In this document: piece after piece, positions 17,213-27,298 of the stretch | How positions within the stretch are numbered: the stretch's first letter is position 1 | Layout: each line of letters begins with the position of its first letter | Source of the DNA: Methanobacterium sp. | GTDB lineage: Archaea; Methanobacteriota; Methanobacteria; Methanobacteriales; Methanobacteriaceae | Assembly: GCA_030017655.1 (NCBI GenBank) | Contig: JASEIM010000006.1 | Location: forward strand, 31,733-95,732 | DNA length: 64,000 bases | Reading direction: 5' to 3' | Translations under genes and position numbers: made by a program | Notes under the pieces: model-generated | Database searches by the model: none | What the model was told of the DNA's origin: nothing | The model's input: the letters and a program-made list of their open reading frames with translations, nothing else

Positions 17213-17722
17213 TTAAAATTTTTCATATCTAACCAGTTCTGACAGTTCTTTACGACTTTTTGTTCCAATTTCATCTGCAGGGTAGCCAAGAGGAGTAAAT
17301 ACAAGTGGTTCAACACCTTCGGGCAAATTTAAAACTCTTCGAGCAGCTTCGACATCAAATGCTCCAATCCAGCATGTTCCAAGACCAAGACTTGTTGCAG
17401 CGAGGATGATATGATCCATAACGATTGTAGCATCCACATCTGCATAATTTTTACCGTCTCTGCGGGTCCAGGCCTTTTCCGGAATCGTACACACGCAGAT
17501 CAGTAAGGGGGCTTCGCTGAACCATTCTGCTTGATAAATGCTTCTTAATTCTTCTTTTTTCCCCTGAGTTTTAATGACTATTATTTGAAAAGGCTGGTAA
17601 TTAACGGCTGTTGGAGCAAGACGGGCGGCTTCAAGGATTGTATTCAATTTTTCATCCTCCACATGGTTATTTTTGTAAGCCCTTACACTGTATCTTTTTT
17701 TAACCAATTCTATGAATTCCAT
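17213..17722 (-). CDS. Nitroreductase family FMN oxidoreductase
   Basis: 169 residues with the nitroreductase fold signature: an N-terminal LVKKRYSVRAYKN (FMN phosphate binding), AARLAPTAVNYQPFQIIVI, and GLGTCWIGAFD near residue 115. It would be a soluble FMN-dependent NAD(P)H- or F420-linked reductase; the substrate is unknown. AAGGAGGAATTTAAAG before the ATG is a strong ribosome binding site. It is transcribed toward the HD-domain gene; the genes converge with a 26-bp gap. Confidence 0.9.
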   Translation of the reverse strand: MEFIELVKKRYSVRAYKNNHVEDEKLNTILEAARLAPTAVNYQPFQIIVIKTQGKKEELRSIYQAEWFSEAPLLICVCTIPEKAWTRRDGKNYADVDATIVMDHIILAATSLGLGTCWIGAFDVEAARRVLNLPEGVEPLVFTPLGYPADEIGTKSRKELSELVRYEKF

Positions 17723-17899
17723 CTTTAAATTCCTCCTTAAATTCTAAGCCAGATCATGATATTATTCAGAACATAGACTACTAAAATGACTAATCATTAT
17801 TTGAAAAGCTGATTTCAGTAATTTTTTTGTATCATCAATATTATATTAATAATATATGATGCAAAGTACTTTAGATTTTTGCTGGATGGAGGAATGAAA

Positions 17900-18340
17900 T
17901 TGAATCAAAGAGATTTTGAGGAATTATATGATAACTATACTCAGACGATGCTCTTTGCAAGTTCCAACAGACATAAATTTGAAAATGTGAAGCTTGAAAT
18001 GGCTGAAATCCATAGAGGATATGGTGATTTAATGAAGGAATCTCCCCAAAATCTATTAAATTCATTAAAAGGTCTTAAGATAGGTATTGAAGCATTAGAA
18101 GATGATATAAACACATTTTTATATAAGTATGGAAAAATTGGGGAGATGTTACGCCAAATAGACCTTATTATTTCTGATTATTACAATATTGATACTGAAA
18201 TCTCCCTGTATGAATTAAATGGAATGGAAAAAGATTTATTTGATGTAAAAGATGAATATGAAAACATTAAAGCATTAAAATTAGATGCTGACAGGCTAAA
18301 AAGAGGTATAGATGAAGAAATAGTAAGATTAAAATATTAA
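17900..18340 (+). CDS. Conserved small coiled-coil protein of unknown function
   Basis: About 146 charged residues with no membrane helix or signal peptide. Long predicted helices (SLKGLKIGIEALEDDINTFL; KALKLDADRLKRGIDEEIVR) suggest a coiled coil. I do not recognise the family. Start choice: GGAGGA (17888-17893) abuts ATG 17894 but is ideally spaced (6 nt) for TTG 17900; an upstream TTG at 17879 is unlikely. It stands alone, converging on hisB. Confidence 0.6.
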   Translation: MNQRDFEELYDNYTQTMLFASSNRHKFENVKLEMAEIHRGYGDLMKESPQNLLNSLKGLKIGIEALEDDINTFLYKYGKIGEMLRQIDLIISDYYNIDTEISLYELNGMEKDLFDVKDEYENIKALKLDADRLKRGIDEEIVRLKY

Positions 18341-18341
18341 G

Positions 18342-18920
18342 TTAAAGAACACCCTTTGTACTGGGAATTATATCATGTTCAATCCTTATAGCATCTTTTA
18401 GAGATCTTGCAAATGCTTTAAAGAGAGCTTCAATTTTATGGTGATCATTTTCACCCTCAACTTTGGCATTGATGTTTATTCTTGCTGAATTTGCAAAGGA
18501 TTCAAAAAAGTGTTCAACATTTTCTGTACTTAAATTTCCCACTTTTTCTTTTTTATATTTAATATCCAGTATGGTGTAACTTCGTCCGCTTATATCCACC
18601 GCAACTGTTGCAAGGGCATCATCCATAGGGATTATGGCATGTGACATTCGTTTTATTCCTTTTTTATCTCCTAAAGCCTCTGAAAATGCTTTTCCAAGCA
18701 GAATACCCACATCTTCAACTGTGTGGTGGTCATCCACTTTGGTGTCTCCTGCAGCATGAATTTGAAGATCAAAAAAGCCATGTCGTGCAAATGAATCCAG
18801 CATATGGTCAAAGAAATCAATTCCAGTGTTTATATTTGATTTTCCTTCACCATCAATATCAATCAGAATTTCAATATCTGTTTCAGATGTTTTTCTCTTC
18901 ATTTTCTTTTTTCTTTTCAT
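18342..18920 (-). CDS. hisB: Imidazoleglycerol-phosphate dehydratase
   Basis: Sixth step of histidine synthesis: dehydrates imidazole glycerol phosphate to imidazole acetol phosphate, using Mn bound by paired His-rich motifs. The motifs are present: [29 protein letters not shown] and [18 protein letters not shown]. Of three in-frame Met codons (18941, 18929, 18920), ATG 18920 is best spaced from GGGAG upstream and gives about 192 residues, the normal monofunctional length. The ferredoxin gene lies 27 bp upstream on the same strand (stop at 18948), so they may be cotranscribed. Confidence 0.95.
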   Translation of the reverse strand: MKRKKKMKRKTSETDIEILIDIDGEGKSNINTGIDFFDHMLDSFARHGFFDLQIHAAGDTKVDDHHTVEDVGILLGKAFSEALGDKKGIKRMSHAIIPMDDALATVAVDISGRSYTILDIKYKKEKVGNLSTENVEHFFESFANSARININAKVEGENDHHKIEALFKAFARSLKDAIRIEHDIIPSTKGVL

Positions 18921-18947
18921 AGTTTTCATCTCCCAAAACATAAATCA

Positions 18948-19151
18948 TTATTCTGGGGGTTCATTATCATCTCTAACTACAAGTATTGCTTGTTCAGGGC
19001 ACTTTGAAGCGCAGATTGTGCATAGGTGGCAGAATCTCAGGTTTGTAGCCATTGCTTTATCTTCAACATTCCAGATTTTAGCTCCTTTAGGGCATGCTTC
19101 CTTACATTCTCCGCATCCAGTGCATTTTTTTTTATCAACTTCAATTCTCAT
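18948..19151 (-). CDS. Small 2[4Fe-4S] ferredoxin
   Basis: 67 residues with two cluster motifs: C10-x2-C-x2-C-x3-C (CTGCGECKEACP) and CHLCTICASKCP (C-x2-C-x2-C-x3-C). It would be a soluble electron carrier of the kind used throughout methanogen metabolism; the redox partner is unknown. It lies between hisB and a ModE-like regulator on one strand. Nothing in the sequence ties it to histidine synthesis. Confidence 0.93.
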   Translation of the reverse strand: MRIEVDKKKCTGCGECKEACPKGAKIWNVEDKAMATNLRFCHLCTICASKCPEQAILVVRDDNEPPE

Positions 19152-19196
19152 TTCCAGTCAAATCCATTATTTCGAAAGTAAAATTTGAACATTTAA

Positions 19197-19898
19197 TTAT
19201 CCTTTTATTATATCAACAGAAGCTGCTTTAAACCCAATAAATACCTTTTTTCCAAGATTTAAATCAAGTTTTTTTCTTGATAATTCTGTTATATCAACAA
19301 TAACATCATTTTCATTGATATTAACAGTTAAACGCACTATATCTTTTTTAAATTTCATTTCAGTTATTATTCCTTCAAGAATATTCCTGACACTTGATTC
19401 CTGGGCTTCAAGGGTTATAAATATATCGCTTGGACTTATTAAAATAAGAACTTTATCTTCAACATTGAATCCTTTAGAAATAGGGAGTAAAATTTCTTTT
19501 TTATCTAAATAAACCTTCATAATTTTCTTTTCTTTATCAACATCAGAGATAATACCCTCTATTTCATTTAAATCGGCGTGTTTTTTTAGAAATCTGTTTA
19601 TCTTGATGAATTTGTACAGCATTTCTCTTCCCTTATCTGTAAGCTCGCTGCTTCCTCCCCCTCCTCTTCCACCTCTATGGGTGACTACAATGGGCTGCCC
19701 TAATTCATTTTCCATTATTTCAATATTTTTAAGGGCAGTTCTATAGGGAATACCTGTCTCTTTTGAGGCTTTTACTATGGATCCGCATTTGTCTATGCAT
19801 TGAAGAAGCCTGGATTTCTTATTATTCAAAGAAACAATCTTATCGTCAACTTCTACTTCCATATCCAGTTTATATTTTGGCTTTTTTTGGTCAGCCAT
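19197..19898 (-). CDS. ModE-type regulator: LysR-like winged HTH plus TOBE (molybdate/tungstate-binding) domains
   Basis: An N-terminal winged helix typical of ModE (SRLLQCIDKCGSIVKASKET, GIPYRTALKNIEIMENELGQ, and the RGGRGGGGSSELTDKG wing) is followed by two TOBE-like segments (IEGIISDVDKEKKIMKVYLD; ILEGIITEMKFKKDIVRLTV). By family it senses molybdate or tungstate and controls transport or molybdoenzyme genes; no transporter is in this window. Start ATG 19898 follows GAAGAGGATTAAC; an earlier in-frame ATG (19913) lacks a site. Confidence 0.88.
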   Translation of the reverse strand: MADQKKPKYKLDMEVEVDDKIVSLNNKKSRLLQCIDKCGSIVKASKETGIPYRTALKNIEIMENELGQPIVVTHRGGRGGGGSSELTDKGREMLYKFIKINRFLKKHADLNEIEGIISDVDKEKKIMKVYLDKKEILLPISKGFNVEDKVLILISPSDIFITLEAQESSVRNILEGIITEMKFKKDIVRLTVNINENDVIVDITELSRKKLDLNLGKKVFIGFKAASVDIIKG

Positions 19899-19934
19899 GT
19901 TAATCCTCTTCACATAAATGAATTATCTATTATT

Positions 19935-21488
19935 TTATTTTGCAAATCTTTCTATAAATTTAACTATTATTTCTAATACTCCAGAAAGAGGTCCGAATTT
20001 ATTTCCATACCTTTGAAGCATTCTTAAATCTCTTTTTGTAAATCCACCTATAACTGCAAAAACGATTGTAAATATGATTGGAGAAATTATAATGGCTACA
20101 AAGAGTCCAATATATGTTTGAGGTAATAAGATTAAGGGTAAACCCATAATAATTGATGTAAATCCTATTTTAGCGAAATCAATATATGGAAGCCCTACTC
20201 CAGTCAGCTGTATTGTTTTCCACAGTATTGCAGTCATTATTAAAAATGTAACTATGGTTGTTGCAACAGCAGCTCCAATAAGTCCATATAATGGGACCAT
20301 AAGGAAGTTCAATCCAATATTGATCGCTGTTCCTACAAGCATAATATACATGGGAAGCCTTGGATATCCAATTCCCTGCACTATACTTGATGATACCATG
20401 AAAAGTGTGTAAAATGTCATTCCAAATACGAGAATACTCAGAGCAGGAGCTCCAAAAATATATTTAGGGTCAAACAACAAGCTAAGTAGAGGTCGTGCAA
20501 ATATTGCAATTCCAACACAAATGGGGAGTACTAATAGGACTACATAACGATAGGACTGGGTTATGTAAGTTTCAAGAAGCTTTTTATCCTTTAAACTTGC
20601 AGCTTCGGAAGCTGCAGGAAGAATCACGGCTGCTACAGAAAGCGAAATTATGAGGGGGAGTCTTGCAATAGGATCTGCGGTTGTATAGTACGCTGCATCT
20701 TCTACAGTCAAATATCTACCAATAACAAGGGGTCCTACATCATATATACCCATTTCAGAAAGACCTGTTATTGCTATGGGTATTGAAAAGGTTAAAATAG
20801 TCTTAAGAAGTATCAGTTCATCCTTAAAGCTAATTTTGGTAGCAGGTTGTGGAAAATGTACCCAAATGTATTTCTTGAAAAGGATAAAAGAAACTATGGC
20901 TGAAGCCATAAATCCAAATCCAGTTCCAAGTACTGCCCCAGCTGCATAAAAGCCGATAGAAACTAATATAACAGCAATACTAATCATGCCTATTTGTTCT
21001 ACTGCACGGCTTGCCACGATAAATTCCATCTTAAAAAAACCCTGAAATGAACCTCTAAAGACGCTAACTATAACACTAAATGGGGTTATAAGTGAAACAG
21101 CTTGAAGAGGATAAACCATAGCTGGTTTATGGAAATAAAAATTCGCTATCCAGTCAGCAGAAAAGAATATGAGAAGACCAATAAGCGTACCTGAAATCAT
21201 CATAAATTTAAGGGAAGTTATAATCACCTGTCTTGATATATCTTCTTCGTTAACAGCATTATGCTGTGCTACAAATTTAGCAATTGCAGGCTGGAATCCT
21301 ACTGACGACAATGACTGAAAAATACCTTGTAATGGCAATGTAAGGCCTACAAGACCATATCCGGCAGGTTCAAGCATCCTGGTTAATATGGCTCTGTAGA
21401 TGTAGCCACCAGCTCGAAAGAACAGGTAGCTGACCATCATTAAAAGGCTTCCTTTGAGTATCTTTGAATTTTTACCTGAATTTCCCAT
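19935..21488 (-). CDS. Flippase of the MOP superfamily (RfbX/Wzx or MurJ-like)
   Basis: 517 residues with about 14 membrane helices. The start KGSLLMMVSYLFFRAGGYIY and RAILTRMLEPAGYGLVGLTL are typical of polysaccharide-lipid flippases. Repeated inverted halves and EAASLKDKKLL loops fit the MOP fold. It would flip lipid-linked sugars, possibly pseudomurein or surface glycan precursors, across the cytoplasmic membrane. The substrate is not predictable. It is not obviously in an operon (22 bp to the ModE-like gene downstream, 153 bp to the flavoprotein upstream). Confidence 0.88.
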   Translation of the reverse strand: MGNSGKNSKILKGSLLMMVSYLFFRAGGYIYRAILTRMLEPAGYGLVGLTLPLQGIFQSLSSVGFQPAIAKFVAQHNAVNEEDISRQVIITSLKFMMISGTLIGLLIFFSADWIANFYFHKPAMVYPLQAVSLITPFSVIVSVFRGSFQGFFKMEFIVASRAVEQIGMISIAVILVSIGFYAAGAVLGTGFGFMASAIVSFILFKKYIWVHFPQPATKISFKDELILLKTILTFSIPIAITGLSEMGIYDVGPLVIGRYLTVEDAAYYTTADPIARLPLIISLSVAAVILPAASEAASLKDKKLLETYITQSYRYVVLLVLPICVGIAIFARPLLSLLFDPKYIFGAPALSILVFGMTFYTLFMVSSSIVQGIGYPRLPMYIMLVGTAINIGLNFLMVPLYGLIGAAVATTIVTFLIMTAILWKTIQLTGVGLPYIDFAKIGFTSIIMGLPLILLPQTYIGLFVAIIISPIIFTIVFAVIGGFTKRDLRMLQRYGNKFGPLSGVLEIIVKFIERFAK

Positions 21489-21641
21489 TGACTCACCAAA
21501 AATAATAACATGTAAAAAATCAGCAATTAACAGATTTAATTGATTAGTGATTCATCTGATATAAATGTCTTGCTCAAATCAGCATCTAAAATAATTCTAT
21601 AGTACAAAAAAGTATTTTAAAAATTAATTGTGTCAGAAGAT

Positions 21642-22229
21642 TTATTCTATTTCAATGTTCTCTAAAAACTCAGCAAATTTATTTACAGTTTTTTTAAGGG
21701 ATTTAAATCCTTCTTTATCTTCTTTAACCCCTTGGAGAGTGTCTTTTGACCAAAATGAGGCACCTAAATTTGCACCCCATGCTCCTCCGCTTACGGGTAT
21801 GGCTCCAGTGAGGACATAATAGGTAATGATCTGTTGGATTGCAAGTTCCTGGCCTCCAGCTCTATCTCCTCCAACTGCAATGGCCATACCAACCTTATTT
21901 CTTAAAAAATCGATATCAGCTGCACCCATTGCTCTAGTCCTGTCCATAACTGCTTTTAATTGTGCACTTATTCCGCCGTTATAGCAGGGGGAAGCCATTA
22001 TTAGCCCTTCGCAATCTTTGATTAAGCTGTAGACTTCATACATATCATCTTTTTTAATACACTCTTTTTCCCTTATACAGTAATCACAGTGCATACAGGG
22101 AGCGATATCTTTTCCTCTTGTACTAAAATAGCTGGTTTCAAAACCTTTTTTTTCAAGCATCTTTAGAGCTTCTTTTGTTACAAAATCAGTGGCCTGCTGC
22201 CGTGGACTTCCACATATTCCAACAATCAT
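21642..22229 (-). CDS. Iron-sulfur flavoprotein (Isf-like, FMN and 4Fe-4S)
   Basis: 195 residues with a flavodoxin-like start GICGSPRQQATDFVTKEAL and the compact cysteine cluster CMHCDYCIREKEC (C47-x2-C-x2-C-x5-C) that defines archaeal iron-sulfur flavoproteins. FMN-binding loops are visible (ASPCYNGGISAQLKAVMDR; AVGGDRAGGQE). Isf proteins move electrons from ferredoxin, probably to detoxify O2 or H2O2 in methanogens. A good GGAGGATTAAT precedes the ATG. Confidence 0.9.
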   Translation of the reverse strand: MIVGICGSPRQQATDFVTKEALKMLEKKGFETSYFSTRGKDIAPCMHCDYCIREKECIKKDDMYEVYSLIKDCEGLIMASPCYNGGISAQLKAVMDRTRAMGAADIDFLRNKVGMAIAVGGDRAGGQELAIQQIITYYVLTGAIPVSGGAWGANLGASFWSKDTLQGVKEDKEGFKSLKKTVNKFAEFLENIEIE

Positions 22230-22314
22230 ATTAATCCTCCAGAATATAGTATAGTTAATCTGAAAGATAAGTCTTGCTCTGATAAAAAAAGTTAATTAAA
22301 TAAAAATAGGTTTA

Positions 22315-22332
22315 GCATAGAGTGATCTATGC
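22315..22332 (-). terminator. Hairpin downstream of fae-hps
   Basis: GCATAGA and TCTATGC are perfect 7-bp arms around GTGA (TCAC on the minus strand). It lies 29 bp past the end of fae-hps and is followed on that strand by T-rich runs. Confidence 0.5.
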
Positions 22333-22360
22333 AAAATTAAAAATAAATTAAATTCTTTTT

Positions 22361-23581
22361 TTAAATTGACTCGTCTTCATCCAGAGCAAGCCTCATTGTG
22401 TCTGGATCTTGGGGCATATGCTCTAAGAAGTCTTCAGCTGCACGTCTTACGTCTCTTGAACCAATGATGTACCTTCCTACAACAATGATGTCTGCACCAT
22501 TTGTAAGTGCCATATTGACTTTATTAGGAGTTATTCCACCTGCAACTGCTACACGTTTTCCTTTACCAAGAATTTCTTTAATCTGGTTGATATTACCCCA
22601 TTCAGTGACTTCTCCTAGTTCTTCTCCTCTTTCGGCTGCCATTGTTTCCAAGTCAACATTTCTGTGTAATAATACGATGTCTGGTTTGTATCTGAGGGAT
22701 TGAAGCTTTTCAACGAAATTATCCACGTTCATCATGTCTAAAATGGAGTATATTCCCTGTTTCATTGCTTCATGGATTGCTTTTTCAATGGATTCGATGG
22801 TTCCAAGTCCAGAGATTGCAACAGCATCAGCAGTTTCGTCTGCAGCCATTTTAACTTCTATTCTTCCTACATCAAGGGTTTTAAGATCTGCAATAATGAA
22901 TGCATCTTTCCTGAGTTCTCTGATTTTACTTACTATGCCCACACCGAATTTTTTAACCAGCGGTGTCCCTGCTTCAAGTAATATCCTTTCTCTGTCTGGA
23001 AGGCTCTTTATAATTCTCTCCATTTCATCCATATTGTCTAAATCAAGTGCAACCTGTAAGTATGGCGGGTTCCATAGTCTTACTACTTTAAAGCCCATTA
23101 TTGCATGTGTTCCACGGTCTTTTTCTGCTAAAACTTTGTTTGCTGTTGGATATTCTTCCATTGCTCTTCTTATTGCCAATTTGGTTGCCCCATAGTTGTA
23201 TTGATAAATTTTACGGTAATCTTCTGCTTCAGGGTGTATGAAGATTGAAGCAAGGATCACGATGTCTTCTACTTTATCTTCGGGGATTAACCCTTCTTCT
23301 ACGGCATCTGCAACAGCTCTACCTACAGCAGTTTGAGCTGGGCCAAATATCTTGTTTGCATCTTCTAAACAGCATACAGTTACTTTAGGTATGATTACTG
23401 TAGCTGGTTTTGTCATTAGGTTAGGTCTAATAACTGAAAGAAGTGGTGTGTGTCCTATTGAAAGTTGTGTTAAACTATTAACTAATGCTGCCCCTGCAGG
23501 GCCGTTTTTATCTCCGATTACTAAATCAACGTGAGCTATTTCATTTCCGCTTCCTATTAAAGCTTCTCCTATAAGATACAT
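22361..23581 (-). CDS. fae-hps: Bifunctional formaldehyde-activating enzyme / 3-hexulose-6-phosphate synthase (Fae-Hps fusion)
   Basis: 406 residues. Residues 1 to about 165 are Fae, which condenses formaldehyde with H4MPT ([40 protein letters not shown]). Residues from about 170 to the end are Hps, an orotidine-decarboxylase-like TIM barrel that interconverts hexulose 6-phosphate with ribulose 5-phosphate and formaldehyde ([50 protein letters not shown]). In archaea the fusion runs mainly toward ribulose 5-phosphate, with Fae capturing the formaldehyde. It is a strong marker for methanogens. GGAGGATAACAACT precedes the ATG, and a hairpin follows the gene. Confidence 0.97.
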   Translation of the reverse strand: MYLIGEALIGSGNEIAHVDLVIGDKNGPAGAALVNSLTQLSIGHTPLLSVIRPNLMTKPATVIIPKVTVCCLEDANKIFGPAQTAVGRAVADAVEEGLIPEDKVEDIVILASIFIHPEAEDYRKIYQYNYGATKLAIRRAMEEYPTANKVLAEKDRGTHAIMGFKVVRLWNPPYLQVALDLDNMDEMERIIKSLPDRERILLEAGTPLVKKFGVGIVSKIRELRKDAFIIADLKTLDVGRIEVKMAADETADAVAISGLGTIESIEKAIHEAMKQGIYSILDMMNVDNFVEKLQSLRYKPDIVLLHRNVDLETMAAERGEELGEVTEWGNINQIKEILGKGKRVAVAGGITPNKVNMALTNGADIIVVGRYIIGSRDVRRAAEDFLEHMPQDPDTMRLALDEDESI

Positions 23582-23788
23582 AGTTGTTATCCTCCATTTA
23601 CTCTAAAATATTGTATAATTCTTACAGTTTAAAATAGTTTTAGTTTTTTGAAATTCTAATAATTCTAATTATTCTCTTTGAATGGGTGAATTTATAAATT
23701 CTGCATCAAATTCAGAAGACTAATTAATAATAATCATAAATATATAATACAAAGTCATACTTAAGATCGTAGGGTTGTGTTAAAAATG

Positions 23789-24085
23789 ATAAGATATCTT
23801 AAAGAATCCAGTCAGAATAAAAAAGAATTACTGTTTATAGCTGATGAAATTAACAAAGTATACGAAAAAATGCTTGGAATTGTAGTTGGACATTACGACA
23901 GAAAAACTTCCTATAAATATAATGAATCAGATGAAACAGCTTTAATTGGCGTGGAATTAGAACCTTCAGAAGTTGGTAATGAGGATTCTATGGAAAAAGA
24001 AGCCAGAAGATTTATAGAATGGTTTAATGTTGCCATTAACGAAGTTGTAATAGATGATTACAAGCATGAATTAAGAAAAAAATAA
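23789..24085 (+). CDS. Small acidic protein of unknown function
   Basis: 98 residues from ATG 23789, or 102 from 23777. No membrane segment. It is highly charged, with an N-terminal helix (SQNKKELLFIADEINKVYEK) and an acidic middle (SDETALIGVELEPSEVGNED). I do not recognise it. A TATA-like TATATAATA upstream (about 23738) supports expression. It converges with trpB2, ending 11 bp from its stop. Confidence 0.6.
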   Translation: MRYLKESSQNKKELLFIADEINKVYEKMLGIVVGHYDRKTSYKYNESDETALIGVELEPSEVGNEDSMEKEARRFIEWFNVAINEVVIDDYKHELRKK

Positions 24086-24096
24086 AGGGAAAGGAA

Positions 24097-25392
24097 TTAT
24101 TTACCTTTAAGAGTACCGTTTATGTAATCATCGTATCCTTTAAGGTCGAGCATTCCGTGTCCTGAAAAGTTGATTATGATGTTTTTCTCTTCTTTATTTT
24201 TCTTACACTCTAATGCTTCGTCTATTCCTACTTTTATTGCGTGACAGGTTTCTGGAGCTGGAACTACTCCTTCACATTTGGCAAAGGTGGTACCGCTCTT
24301 GAATATGTCTTCCTGTTCTACTGAACGGGCTTCTACAATTCCTTCATGTACAAGTAATGATACTAATGATGACATTCCATGGTAACGGAGGCCCCCTGCA
24401 TGTACAGATGGAGGCACGAAATCATGCCCAAGGGTGTACATTTTAAGAAGCGGTGTTAAACCGGCTGTATCACCAAAGTCGTATTTATATTCTCCTTTTG
24501 TAAGTGTTGGGCATGATGAAGGCTCTGCTGCAATGAATTTGCAATCAATCTTTTCATCAAGCTGATCTTTAATGAATGGGAATGTGGCTCCAGCGAAGTT
24601 ACTTCCACCACCTACACATCCAACAATTGTATCAGGATCTTCACCAATTTTTTCCATTTGTTTCTTGGTTTCAAGACCTATAACGGTTTGATGCAACATA
24701 ACGTGGTTTAAAACACTTCCAAGTGAATAATATGTCTTTTCATCATTTAATGCCTGTTCCATTGCTTCAGATATGGCAATTCCTAGGGATCCTGGGTGGT
24801 CAGGGGTTTCAGCTAAAATTTTTCTTCCAAATTCGGTTCTATCACTTGGTGAAGGTATAACTTCTCCGTCGTAGACCTGCATTATTGTTTTTCTGTATGG
24901 TTTTTGTTCAAATGAAACTTTAACCATGTAAACAGTACAATCAAGGCCCATCATGGAACATGCAAGTGATAACGCTGTACCCCATTGTCCGGCACCTGTT
25001 TCTGTTGTAAGTCGTTCTACACCATCTTGCTTAGCATAATATGCCTGTGCAATGGCCGTATTTAGTTTATGGCTTCCTGTTGGTGAATAGTCTTCCCTTT
25101 TATAATAAATCTTTGCAGGAGTATCAAGATAATCTTCAAGTCCGGTTGCTCTGAATAGTGGGCTTGGTCTTCCAATCATTTTATATACTTTTCTTACTTC
25201 CTTTGGAATTTCAATCCACCGGTCTGTGGACATTTCCTGTTCTAAAACGCCTTTAGAAAATATTTTTGGTAAACTTTCAATCTGTCGCCCCTCTTCTGTT
25301 TGATCGGGCATTGGTGGTTCTACAGGTAAGTCTGCTACTATGTTATACCATTTTTTTGGAATTTCTTTCTCTGATAATGTAACTTTATACAT
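24097..25392 (-). CDS. trpB2: Tryptophan synthase beta-like protein TrpB2
   Basis: A PLP enzyme that joins indole and serine to give tryptophan. The 431 residues match the longer TrpB2 class, not TrpB1 (about 400). The PLP lysine is in [20 protein letters not shown], and the substrate and PLP loops [16 protein letters not shown] and [10 protein letters not shown] are intact. The N-terminal extension ([20 protein letters not shown]) is TrpB2-specific. No trpA is adjacent, in line with TrpB2 acting alone or in indole salvage. The upstream region has a TrpY-like box at 25454-25467. Confidence 0.95.
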   Translation of the reverse strand: MYKVTLSEKEIPKKWYNIVADLPVEPPMPDQTEEGRQIESLPKIFSKGVLEQEMSTDRWIEIPKEVRKVYKMIGRPSPLFRATGLEDYLDTPAKIYYKREDYSPTGSHKLNTAIAQAYYAKQDGVERLTTETGAGQWGTALSLACSMMGLDCTVYMVKVSFEQKPYRKTIMQVYDGEVIPSPSDRTEFGRKILAETPDHPGSLGIAISEAMEQALNDEKTYYSLGSVLNHVMLHQTVIGLETKKQMEKIGEDPDTIVGCVGGGSNFAGATFPFIKDQLDEKIDCKFIAAEPSSCPTLTKGEYKYDFGDTAGLTPLLKMYTLGHDFVPPSVHAGGLRYHGMSSLVSLLVHEGIVEARSVEQEDIFKSGTTFAKCEGVVPAPETCHAIKVGIDEALECKKNKEEKNIIINFSGHGMLDLKGYDDYINGTLKGK

Positions 25393-25453
25393 CTAATCAC
25401 CATCTCTCTTTATATATAATATATGACCTTAGGGTACTATTTAAATCTTTGTC

Positions 25454-25467
25454 GTACATATTTGTAC
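25454..25467 (-). promoter_or_regulatory. TrpY-like TRP box upstream of trpB2
   Basis: GTACATATTTGTAC is an inverted repeat of GTACA/TGTAC with a 4-nt spacer. It sits directly upstream of a BRE/TATA-like AAAGATTTAAATA (minus strand, about 25437-25450). In Methanothermobacter, the repressor TrpY binds TGTACA boxes at the trp operon and trpB2, so this is a good candidate for the same control. Confidence 0.6.
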
Positions 25468-25531
25468 TATAATTTACTTGTAGTTATTTAATTCCTATGA
25501 TTTCATATGATATAAAATTAAATATAATAGC

Positions 25532-26572
25532 ATGAAGATTTTAACAGTTGATGTGGGTGTTGGAACCCAGGATATAATGTTTTATGATTCCACACAGCCT
25601 ATAGAAAACTCACCAAAATTGGTGATGCCCTCTCCAACCAAAATAATCGCAAATAAAATAAGAAAGAGTAATGAAGATTTATTTATAAACGGGGAAACTA
25701 TGGGCGGAGGTCCTGTAAATAGGGCAATAAAAGACCATATAGACAAAGGATACAAGGTTTATATGACAGAATACGCTGCAAGGACAGTAAGAGATAATTT
25801 AGAATATGTTAAATCCACTGGAATTAATATAATATCTCAAAATGAAGCTGAAGGATATAAAGACCTTAAAAATATAGAACTTAAAGATGTTGATTTAGAA
25901 TCAATAAAAGAAGCATTATCTAAATTTGATGTAGAACCTGATTTTGATTTCTTGGGAATAGCAGTCCAGGATCATGGATATATGGAGGGAATGGGGGATC
26001 GAAACTTTAGATTCATGAAAATAAAGGAAATATTAGACACACCTAAAAAACCTGAACAATTTGCATACTTTGGTAATGCACCAGACTATTTTACAAGGAT
26101 TAATGCAGTATTCAGGATGTTTAAAAAATACAATCTATCTGTAATGGATTCAAAATTTGCATCTGTTTGTGGAGCAACATGCGACCGTTACGTTAAAACA
26201 CTTAAAAAATTTATAGTAATGGATATAGGAAATGGGCATACATTGGCAGCTGCATTTGATAATGGTGAAATATATGGAGTTTTTGAACACCATACGCGTA
26301 GTTTAACTCCTGAAAAGATAGAAAAATATGTAAATAAACTTGCAAAAGGAACAATAACCCATGAAGAAGTACACAGTGATCATGGTCATGGAGCATGGTC
26401 ATTGGCCCCAATAGGCGAATTTGAAGCAGTAATCGCAACAGGACCTCGCCGAAAGATATTAGAAGAAACAGATTTTAATGTACACTATGCGGCCCCTGCA
26501 GGAGATGTAATGATGACAGGACCTGCAGGCCTTATAAAAGCAATTATGCTAAACAATGGAGAAATTAGATGA
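25532..26572 (+). CDS. DUF1786 family protein (actin/ASKHA-like fold)
   Basis: 346 residues. The N-terminal ILTVDVGVGTQDIMFYD is a phosphate-loop like those of ASKHA ATPases, and a second glycine-rich strand FIVMDIGNGHTLAAAFDNGE appears near residue 228. These match the archaeal/bacterial DUF1786 family, sometimes mislabelled as a pyruvate-formate-lyase activator. The true function is unknown. No ribosome binding site; a TATA-like GATATAAAATTA about 22 bp before the ATG suggests a leaderless transcript. It overlaps the next gene by 4 bp (ATGA), so the PHP protein is its likely partner. Confidence 0.82.
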   Translation: MKILTVDVGVGTQDIMFYDSTQPIENSPKLVMPSPTKIIANKIRKSNEDLFINGETMGGGPVNRAIKDHIDKGYKVYMTEYAARTVRDNLEYVKSTGINIISQNEAEGYKDLKNIELKDVDLESIKEALSKFDVEPDFDFLGIAVQDHGYMEGMGDRNFRFMKIKEILDTPKKPEQFAYFGNAPDYFTRINAVFRMFKKYNLSVMDSKFASVCGATCDRYVKTLKKFIVMDIGNGHTLAAAFDNGEIYGVFEHHTRSLTPEKIEKYVNKLAKGTITHEEVHSDHGHGAWSLAPIGEFEAVIATGPRRKILEETDFNVHYAAPAGDVMMTGPAGLIKAIMLNNGEIR

Positions 26573-27219
26573 TATTAGACCCACATATTCACAGTATATA
26601 TTCCAGTGATTCCAGAATGACCCCAAAGGAAATAGTGGAATATTCAAGAAAAATAGGTTTAGATGCAATTGCAATTGCAGATCATAACTCAATTAAAGGA
26701 TCTATATGTGGAATTGAAAATTCAGGAGATTTCGATGACTTTATAGTTATCCCTGCAATGGAAGTAAGCACAAAAAAGGGCCATATAGTTGCCCTTGGCA
26801 TAACTGAAGAAATCAAATCCTATATGTCTCCAGAAGATACTATAGAAGCAATTAGAGATATGGGAGGAATAGCGATAGCTCCACATCCATTCGTACGTTA
26901 TAGGGAAGGACTATGCGATGTAATTAAAGATCTGGATGTAGATGCAGTTGAAACACTAAATTCCCGTTATATTTTCGGTTATTCAAATTGGCGAGCAAAA
27001 AAACTTGCTGAAGACAGAGGGATTCCTCAACTTGGAGCAAGCGATGCCCACTTTTTAGGGGCTATTGGGAGCTGTGTAACAGAATTGGAGGCAGATTTTT
27101 CTGTTGAAAGTATAATTGATGGTATTTTATCGGGAAAGACCAATGTATATGGGGATAGAACTCCTTTACCTTTGATATTGAAGGAAGTTATCAATAAAAA
27201 GATTAAAAAAATACAATAA
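26569..27219 (+). CDS. PHP-domain metal-dependent phosphoesterase
   Basis: 216 residues. The metal-binding motifs of the PHP family are in order: DPHIHSIYSSDSR (res 4-16), AIADHNSIKG (about 36-45), the conserved Glu in VIPAMEVSTKKGH, APHPF (about 104) and GASDAHF (about 160). It probably hydrolyses a phosphoester; the substrate is unknown. It is translationally coupled to the DUF1786 gene. Confidence 0.92.
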   Translation: MILDPHIHSIYSSDSRMTPKEIVEYSRKIGLDAIAIADHNSIKGSICGIENSGDFDDFIVIPAMEVSTKKGHIVALGITEEIKSYMSPEDTIEAIRDMGGIAIAPHPFVRYREGLCDVIKDLDVDAVETLNSRYIFGYSNWRAKKLAEDRGIPQLGASDAHFLGAIGSCVTELEADFSVESIIDGILSGKTNVYGDRTPLPLILKEVINKKIKKIQ

Positions 27220-27298
27220 GTTTAATGTCATGCTACTAATCAAGTTAACCTGATTGTTACATTTTATTTCAGTTATTAGATATATTAGGAGGTAGGTC

